The notes beneath the pieces are model-generated. The model searched no databases and had not been told where the DNA came from. It was given only the letters and a program-made list of their open reading frames with translations. 64,000 nucleotides of DNA. Source: Myxococcales bacterium (GTDB lineage: Bacteria > Myxococcota > Polyangia > Nannocystales > Nannocystaceae). The DNA is taken from NCBI GenBank assembly GCA_016793465.1, contig JAEUJW010000095.1, forward strand, positions 74,202 through 138,201, in the 5' to 3' direction. Position 1 is the stretch's first letter, and every line of letters begins with the position of its first letter. Below are positions 58,546 to 64,000 of this stretch, piece after piece. The translations under genes and the position numbers were made by a program.

Positions 58546-60240
58546 ATGCCGCGCCGAACCGCACTCACCCTCAGCTTCGCCATGATCGCGTGTCTCGCCG
58601 CCTGCGTACCGGACTGGCCGCTACCAGCCCTCGGGGACTGCCTGGACGACGACTGCACTGGCTCCTCCGGTGCGGCCTCATCGAGCGGCCCCACGTCCGC
58701 GCCTCCACTGGCGACCACGGATGGTCCGTCGACCGGGGGCGGCGACGCCGACATGACCGGCGGCGATACGCAGGATGCGTCCAGTGGGGAGGACGCGGGC
58801 ACGACCGGTATGCCGGAGTCGCCCCCGGCGATCGGCCCGCACGCGATCACCCCGGATTACATCGCGACCAATACCGTGCTGGGCGTAACAGCCTCGGCTG
58901 CGGAAGGCACGGTCGTGGACAAGATCCAGATGCGGCTCGACGGCGGTGAGCCGATCGAGCTCGAGCAGATCGCCCCGGGCGAGTTCGTCGGAGAGATCGC
59001 GGCGTACACCGCCCTCAAGGGCGAACATGGCGGCAACGGCGAGCACACCGCGACGCTCACGCCCTGGCGTGGCGCGATCGAGGGCGAGGCGGTGACGGTC
59101 GACTACGTGATCGCCTTGCCGCCGCCCGGCTACGAGCGCCACTGGTCCGTCGGCGGCCAGAGCGGGTCCGTCGCCGCGATCGATTTGCTGCCCGACGGTC
59201 GGCCGGTCGAGTTCGGCACGGTCATCGAGGACGGCGAGCCGCGCTGCTACCTCAACCTCCGCAACCTGGACGGGTCTTTGGTGGAGTCCTTGACGGTGCT
59301 GCCGACGGCCTACTGCCGGGCGACCGACATGACGACCGATAGCGAGACCGGGATGATCTTCGTCCTCATGGATCGCAAGGGCGGGAACGGGGACGTGTGG
59401 TGGGCCGGGGCGATTGCCGGATGGGGGAACGGGCCCGTCAACATCGGCACGGGTGCGGTCGGCGAGACGGCGCTGGCGCTGGCTCACCACCCCGAGAAAA
59501 AAACACTTGCGGTCTGCGGCTCGCAGACGAACGCCGACTTCGACGGGCGCGACGCGCTCGCGGTGCTGCTCCGGCCGGGCGAGCAGGCCGAGCCGCGACT
59601 GCTCGACTATCGTGCCGAGGGCGAGCAGGGCCACAAATTCGCGGAGGTCGCCCGTGACTGTAAGTTCTCGGTCGCGGGCGACACGCTCGTCCTCGTCGGC
59701 GAGGCGTGGGGGTATCACGACGACATCAACGACATCAAGCGCGACCGGCTCGCGTTGGTCGAGGTCGACGTCCTGACCGACGACGACCCGAAGTGGACCG
59801 TCGCCGGCCCCGGACCGGGCACCCAGAGCCGGGGGCTGGCGCTCGACATCGACGACCTCGGCCGCGCCCACGTCGTCGGGTACACATGCTCGGACGACTG
59901 CAAGCCCGACGGCGAGGTCCGGGTCTACGAGCCCGGCGGCGCGCTTGCCTCGCCGCCGGTCCAGCTCGGACCGCTGGGGTCGCTGTGGCTGGGGCCCCAC
60001 GACATCGCCTGGAGCCCGGCCGGCTACGCCGTGGTCGCGTTCGGCGAGCTGGAGGACGGGGAGTCCGTCTTCAAGGCCCAGGCGGTCGCCCCAGGTGGCG
60101 CCGCGCCGCTGTGGACCTTCCTCCCGCTGGACAGGAAGGGACAACAGCTCGCACTCGCCGCCACGGTGGGGCCGAACGGCGAGGTTTACCTTGGGGGCAT
60201 CGCGGACGGTCACCCGGCGTTCGCGGTCAGCGGCGGGTAG
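58546..60240 (+). CDS. Lipoprotein with beta-propeller-like domain
   Basis: A 564-residue lipoprotein (lipobox C-L-A-A-C20) with the Ser/Thr/Gly/Asp-rich linker typical of this bacterial group up to about residue 95. A small beta domain (GVTASAAEGTVVDKIQMRLDGGEP) comes next, and then 390 residues of repeated strands with GxxxDxxG-like turns (DIDDLGRAHVVGYT, TVGPNGEVYLGGI), most likely a beta-propeller. GGAGGAG precedes ATG 58546. It follows the two-TM protein by 19 bases and is the third gene of the kinase operon. The ligand is unknown; a periplasmic or surface sensor input for the kinase is a reasonable guess. Confidence 0.75.
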   Translation: MPRRTALTLSFAMIACLAACVPDWPLPALGDCLDDDCTGSSGAASSSGPTSAPPLATTDGPSTGGGDADMTGGDTQDASSGEDAGTTGMPESPPAIGPHAITPDYIATNTVLGVTASAAEGTVVDKIQMRLDGGEPIELEQIAPGEFVGEIAAYTALKGEHGGNGEHTATLTPWRGAIEGEAVTVDYVIALPPPGYERHWSVGGQSGSVAAIDLLPDGRPVEFGTVIEDGEPRCYLNLRNLDGSLVESLTVLPTAYCRATDMTTDSETGMIFVLMDRKGGNGDVWWAGAIAGWGNGPVNIGTGAVGETALALAHHPEKKTLAVCGSQTNADFDGRDALAVLLRPGEQAEPRLLDYRAEGEQGHKFAEVARDCKFSVAGDTLVLVGEAWGYHDDINDIKRDRLALVEVDVLTDDDPKWTVAGPGPGTQSRGLALDIDDLGRAHVVGYTCSDDCKPDGEVRVYEPGGALASPPVQLGPLGSLWLGPHDIAWSPAGYAVVAFGELEDGESVFKAQAVAPGGAAPLWTFLPLDRKGQQLALAATVGPNGEVYLGGIADGHPAFAVSGG

Positions 60241-60248
60241 ACCGCGGG

Positions 60249-61385
60249 TCAGCCGGGCGGCGGCACGAACGCCTCGCACGCGACGTCGACGAGGTTCGCC
60301 GCCTCGGCGAAGCCGGGCCCGTAGTCGGGCTCCGTAATATGGATGCTGTGGTGGTACGGCCACATCTTCGTGAACTTGCAGATGCCGTCGGGGCCGTCGC
60401 ACTCGGGGAACCCGACGTCGAAGACGACGACGGACCGCTCGTCGCCGTGCTTGGCGTCGAGCACAGCTTGCTTCCACTCGGCCGGGGTGCCCTCCGAGTC
60501 GAGTGGAGGGCCGCCGCCGGAGTCTCCGGTGCTGTGGATGAACGTCACCATCAACAGCGCGTCGGGCCGGAGGAACCCGTTGTTGCAGCCGCCGTTGATC
60601 TGGGGGTCGACCGCGGCGGTGAGCGCCTGCCCGAGCATGCCGTAGCCGCTCATCCCGACGGTGGCGATGCAGGCGAACGTCTCGTCGAGGTTCGTCTGCC
60701 CCTTGGCGAGGAAGCGACGGCCGCCGTCGATCGGGCAGGGCTTGTCCGCCGTGCCCAGGCCCGCGGGGAAGACCGTGCCGGCACCCCAGGCTTCGTCGCA
60801 AAACGTCACCGAGTCGACGGCCTCGCACGGGTAGTTCGGGTCATAACAGCACGGCTCGCCCTCGTTGCCCGACGCCGGACAGCACTCGTCACCGACCTTG
60901 CAGTCGAGGTCGGGACACACCTGGTTGCAGACCTCGTCGCCCCACCATCCCCCCGGCACACCGTCACCGTCTACGACCATGATGTGGTAGTCGAAGTCGG
61001 CGAACGTCGACTCGATCGTGTCGATGAACTGCGGGAACGCGGCGGTGAGCTGGGCCTGGCTATCCGCCATCAGCCCATCGCGGGAGACGAGGAAGAGGAA
61101 GTCGATCTTCCCCTTGCAGCCGGCCGGGGATGGGACGAAGTCCGGCTGCACGCCGGCATCGAACGTGCCGGTCGAGCCCGGAGCCGCGCCGGTCGACACG
61201 TCACCCTGGCCGCCGGAGCCGGAGCTGGTGGACGACGTGCCCGTGGCGGAACTGCCCTCGCTCCCCGGGCCGCCGGTGCCGGGGCCCGGCCCGCCCGAGA
61301 ACGAGGACGAGGCGTCCCCGCTGCGCGTGCACGCCGTGGCCGCCAGCAACGCAGCGGCGAGGCAATGGGGTCGGCGGGGGCGCAT
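60249..61385 (-). CDS. Lipoprotein with degenerate VWA-like domain
   Basis: A 378-residue lipoprotein (A-A-T-A-C19) with a Ser/Gly/Thr-rich linker to about residue 90. Then comes a VWA-like fold starting K-I-D-F-L-F-L-V-S-R-D-G-L-M, where the usual D-x-S-x-S metal motif has become V-S-R-D-G, and ending with a LLMVTFIHSTGDSG strand. A Cys-rich insert (CNQVCPDLDCKVGDECCP) sits in between. This family is common in Nannocystis-group genomes; without the MIDAS Asp it should not bind metal in the classic way. The frame extends to 61511, but ATG 61385 has the lipoprotein signal. Convergent with the kinase operon, eight bases apart. Confidence 0.78.
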   Translation of the reverse strand: MRPRRPHCLAAALLAATACTRSGDASSSFSGGPGPGTGGPGSEGSSATGTSSTSSGSGGQGDVSTGAAPGSTGTFDAGVQPDFVPSPAGCKGKIDFLFLVSRDGLMADSQAQLTAAFPQFIDTIESTFADFDYHIMVVDGDGVPGGWWGDEVCNQVCPDLDCKVGDECCPASGNEGEPCCYDPNYPCEAVDSVTFCDEAWGAGTVFPAGLGTADKPCPIDGGRRFLAKGQTNLDETFACIATVGMSGYGMLGQALTAAVDPQINGGCNNGFLRPDALLMVTFIHSTGDSGGGPPLDSEGTPAEWKQAVLDAKHGDERSVVVFDVGFPECDGPDGICKFTKMWPYHHSIHITEPDYGPGFAEAANLVDVACEAFVPPPG

Positions 61386-61465
61386 GACCACCCGAGAGTA
61401 TCGCAGACCGCGCGGTGCGACCAGCCGCGGGGCAAGCCGTCGTCTGCCACGCGCCACCACGACCG

Positions 61466-63559
61466 TTACGGGGGCCGATCGCTCCGCCTGCCGGCGCCAC
61501 GGCGGATCCATCCGCCAGGCGACCTCAGCTCGGAGCCGGTGAGGCCGCCTGCGGCCCGTGCAGGCAGGCTGGTTCGGGCCTCGTCCCGAGGCTGCGCCGC
61601 GTGGTTGCCCGGGTGCAGCCCGATGGACTGCTGAGAGCGCTTCTTCATTTCGGCGAGGTACACCGTCGCCAGCTGTTGGTACGGCGTCGCGGCCGGGAGC
61701 CCCAACGAGGCCAGAAGCACAGGGTCGAGCTCGGCTCTCTGTGGGCGGCGTGCGGGCGGTGGAGCCGACATCTTGCTGACCGGGGCTCCCAGCGCCAGGA
61801 CGGTCGGCGCCGCCATGTCGACGGACGCCGTCGGCGGACTGTCTGAGTCACAGGCCAGGTAAACGAAAATCACGTCAGTGTCGCAGGGCGGATCCGAGGG
61901 CGCGGCAGACGGTGTCGGATCATCGGAGACCGCGGGCCTCGCCACCGCTTCGTCGGCGGGCTTCGAGGACGACACCCCATCGGCGGGCGGCGAGGACCGT
62001 GGGGCGGTGGGCGCCGCCGCACCGTCGGCGGGCTTTGAGGACGGCGTGCCGTCAACGGCGGTGGGCGCCGCTTCGTCGGCGGGCTTCGAGGACGGCGCCC
62101 CGTCAACGGCCGCCGAGGACGTCACGGCGGTGGGCGCCGCTGCTCCGTCGGCGGGCGGCGAGGACGGCGCCCCGTCAGAGGTCGGCAAGGGCGACGTCAC
62201 GTTGGTGGGCTGCGATGGCGGCGAGTCGTCGGCGGTCGGTGATGCTGGCGGCGTCGAGGATGCTTGTGGCGGTGTGTGCGCCGGCGACACCGTTGACGGC
62301 GGGGTCACTTCGGCCGCTGGCGCCGAATCGGTCCCAGGTGCCGCGGCTGTCTGCGGCCGAGCCTGCTTCTTGCCCTGCTTCGACCCCGGTTTGCGATCGA
62401 GGTCGATCGGCCCGGCCTCGATCATCTCCTGTAGCAGCGCGGAGCCCAGGGCCCGCAGCTCCCCGAGCCGCAGCTCCCACCGCCGGCCCCGGCGGACGAG
62501 CAACTTCGTGTGCAGGGCGATGCGGCGCAGGGCGATGTTCAGGATCTTCAGGCAGCAGTGGATCTCCTGGCCCGTCTTCTCGCGGATGAAGTCCAGGAGT
62601 TTCTTCGCCCAGAAGATCAGGTTGCCGAGGTCCGCAAGTTGGATGAGGGCGCGGAAGGCGTTGAGGAGCTTCGGGATCACGGTCGACCCGTTGCCGATGC
62701 AGTCGCTTAGCGGGGTGAGGTGAAGGAGCGCCTTGATGAGGTCCACGCCGGAGAGGTGTGGGGGTGTTTGCGGCGCCGGGCGCTTCTTCTTGCCACCCGA
62801 TCGTTTGGTGTCCTGCCGCGCGCGCTGCCCTGACGCCGCTTGCCGGGTGGCGCGAGGCGGCGGATCGCCCGCGACACGTGAGTCGGCCCAGCCGTCCACG
62901 CGGCCGAGGTCGCCGCGCAAGACCTCCTCCAGCGAGTAGGTCCGGATGGCTCGACGGATGTCGCCGGACTCGCTGGCCAGACCGAACTCGTCGCCGCCGA
63001 GATGGGCGAGCACGAAGAGGTCTTCGCCCAGGTCGAGGAAGCCGACGATGCCGTCGGCGCCGAGCGCCTGGAGGTAGCGGTCTCGCCCGCCGATCGACAC
63101 ACGGAGCCGCGCTCTCGTGTGGCCATCGAGCTCGTCGGCGTCGTTCTGCAACTGGTCGTGCTCGCCGACGCCGAGCACTGTGACCGAGCCGCCCCGGTCG
63201 TTGTGGGCGCGGAGGAGGACTCCGTCACCGTCGTCCACGACGGGCGGCATCAAACGAAGCTCGCCACCGACCGTCACCGCATGTTCGGTCCCGTCGTCGT
63301 CGGCCCGCCACCTGGGTCCCGGACCGATGAAGTCCGGTCCCCCTGGCGGCCCCTCTTGCTGGATCCGCTTCGCCAGTCGCTCGAGTACGTGGCGGGGTCC
63401 GCTGGCCAGGAGTCTGGCCCCGTCGTGACCGTCCCACTGCATATACAGGCTCCAGTATCCGCGGCGGACATCCTCATGCGGGCGAACGATGAGGCTGCCC
63501 TCGCGGATGCGGAGCATGCGGTTCCCGTTGTCGAGGGTGAGCCAGTCGCGGTCCTCCAT
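61466..63559 (-). CDS. Large protein of unknown function with Pro/Ala/Ser repeats
   Basis: A 697-residue protein. I start at ATG 63559 because GAGGACGAGGAC precedes it; the frame stays open to 63817. The first 250 residues are beta-rich (LTLDNGNRMLRIREGSLIVRP...GYWSLYMQWDG). A Lys/Arg-rich link leads to a helical region (LLNAFRALIQLADLGNLIFWAKKLLDFIREKTGQEI...RRIALHTKLL). From about 470 to 630 it is Pro/Ala/Ser/Asp low complexity with repeats, and the tail has LLASLGLPAATPYQQLATVYLAEMKKR. The N-terminal layout recalls VgrG/baseplate-type proteins, but I see no diagnostic motif. No signal peptide, no membrane helix. Confidence 0.6.
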   Translation of the reverse strand: MEDRDWLTLDNGNRMLRIREGSLIVRPHEDVRRGYWSLYMQWDGHDGARLLASGPRHVLERLAKRIQQEGPPGGPDFIGPGPRWRADDDGTEHAVTVGGELRLMPPVVDDGDGVLLRAHNDRGGSVTVLGVGEHDQLQNDADELDGHTRARLRVSIGGRDRYLQALGADGIVGFLDLGEDLFVLAHLGGDEFGLASESGDIRRAIRTYSLEEVLRGDLGRVDGWADSRVAGDPPPRATRQAASGQRARQDTKRSGGKKKRPAPQTPPHLSGVDLIKALLHLTPLSDCIGNGSTVIPKLLNAFRALIQLADLGNLIFWAKKLLDFIREKTGQEIHCCLKILNIALRRIALHTKLLVRRGRRWELRLGELRALGSALLQEMIEAGPIDLDRKPGSKQGKKQARPQTAAAPGTDSAPAAEVTPPSTVSPAHTPPQASSTPPASPTADDSPPSQPTNVTSPLPTSDGAPSSPPADGAAAPTAVTSSAAVDGAPSSKPADEAAPTAVDGTPSSKPADGAAAPTAPRSSPPADGVSSSKPADEAVARPAVSDDPTPSAAPSDPPCDTDVIFVYLACDSDSPPTASVDMAAPTVLALGAPVSKMSAPPPARRPQRAELDPVLLASLGLPAATPYQQLATVYLAEMKKRSQQSIGLHPGNHAAQPRDEARTSLPARAAGGLTGSELRSPGGWIRRGAGRRSDRPP
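61930..62180 (-). repeat. In-frame repeats of about 45-60 bp
   Basis: The low-complexity part of the preceding gene contains four to five imperfect copies of a unit encoding D-G-A-P-S-S-K-P-A-D-E/G-A-A-P-T-A-V. The differences are mostly small deletions of whole codons, so the frame is kept. They suggest repeat expansion in a disordered linker. Confidence 0.75.
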
Positions 63560-63931
63560 GTCCTCGTCCTCGCCGAGCGCCGCGCGGCGCGCGTGGCGAT
63601 CGGCGTGCCGGCGCAGCGCGGCGTCAGCCCAGCACTCGTCTCGCGCATCCCCGCCGAACATCCCCGCCGTCGCAGACCTCCCGAGGATGGAGACCCTACC
63701 CACGCCTCCACCCGCTGAATAGCCGACGCTTTGGTCCGTGGAACGGCGGGCCGGTGGCGTGCTCTCGCCGCGTCGGCGATGTCGCGGGGTTGGGCATGCT
63801 CGCGGAAGAACCGCCACGGCCGATGCCTGCAGCCGTCACTCGGAGTACGAGGTCCCCAAACCCCCCAGTCTCAGGAAAGTTGTCGCCTTCACCGATAAAC
63901 CACCCGAGGGGCGAGCAAAGCAACCAGTGAG
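63560..63931. other. Intergenic region, probable divergent promoters
   Basis: 372 bases between the minus-strand gene and a plus-strand start near the edge. Open frames on both strands are Arg/Pro-rich antisense-like translations without motifs. No clear promoter motif is visible. Confidence 0.35.
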
Positions 63932-64000
63932 ATGAACACCGAGATCGCCCGGATGGGCGGGCAGCAGAGAACAGACGAGTACGACGTGGACCTCGAGGAG
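63932..64000 (+). CDS. Start of a gene cut by the right edge (partial)
   Basis: ATG 63932 opens 23 codons to the end of the window (MNTEIARMGGQQRTDEYDVD...), an acidic, plausible N-terminus. There is no good ribosome binding site, and the frame could be fortuitous. No family can be named from so few residues. Confidence 0.3.
   Translation, partial: MNTEIARMGGQQRTDEYDVDLEE

Overview
The window looks like a chromosome segment of a very GC-rich deltaproteobacterium (myxobacterium), probably of the Nannocystis/Plesiocystis/Enhygromyxa group. The reasons are inferential: codon third positions are almost all G or C; several lipoproteins carry the Thr/Ser/Gly/Asp-rich linkers after the lipidated Cys that are typical of that group; one secreted VWA protein ends in a MYXO-CTERM-like tail (Cys motif, hydrophobic stretch, Arg cluster); and there are Ser/Thr kinases with AgmX/TonB-like C-terminal domains. 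No rRNA or other decisive species marker is present.

Positions 1-43,960 read as ordinary, densely packed chromosome. In order: tRNA-Asp; a DTW-domain tRNA-modification enzyme and an HD phosphohydrolase; a large zinc-ribbon/TPR membrane protein; an FAD dehydrogenase overlapping an M28 peptidase; a two-VWA surface protein; a HelD-like helicase; a TolC-family protein; an isopropylmalate/isocitrate-type dehydrogenase; a DUF5916-like outer-membrane protein; a TerB-like protein; and a deoxyhypusine-synthase-like enzyme. Next comes a glycerolipid cluster (glpD, a diacylglycerol-kinase-fold lipid kinase, an alkyl-DHAP synthase) that points to ether-lipid synthesis from dihydroxyacetone phosphate. It is followed by a radical SAM protein, an SDR, a kinase divergent from a two-TM membrane protein, a metzincin, metF, an NCS2-like permease, a second two-TM protein, an FGE-like lipoprotein, a thioredoxin lipoprotein, and a three-gene HTTM (vitamin-K-carboxylase-like) membrane cassette.

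A tRNA-Ser at 43,873 marks the change to an accessory region. Just beyond it are a truncated serine recombinase and broken genes (including half of a double protein kinase). Then follows a less GC-rich cassette (46,600-49,568) with two paralogous small beta-rich proteins, a third small protein and an alpha/beta-hydrolase-like protein. A truncated IS21-family element, a Cys-rich protein of unusual base composition, short repeats, and a patchwork of fragments from unrelated genes (53,090-54,950) come next. The last part (55,093-64,000) has an operon of double-kinase, two-TM protein and beta-propeller-like lipoprotein, then two genes on the minus strand and the first codons of another gene at the right edge.

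The feature I find hardest to explain is a set of about twenty short A/T-only islets, nearly all containing TTAA. They sit inside very GC-rich genes of the first 44 kb at synonymous positions and seem to be missing from the equally GC-rich genes of the last 9 kb.
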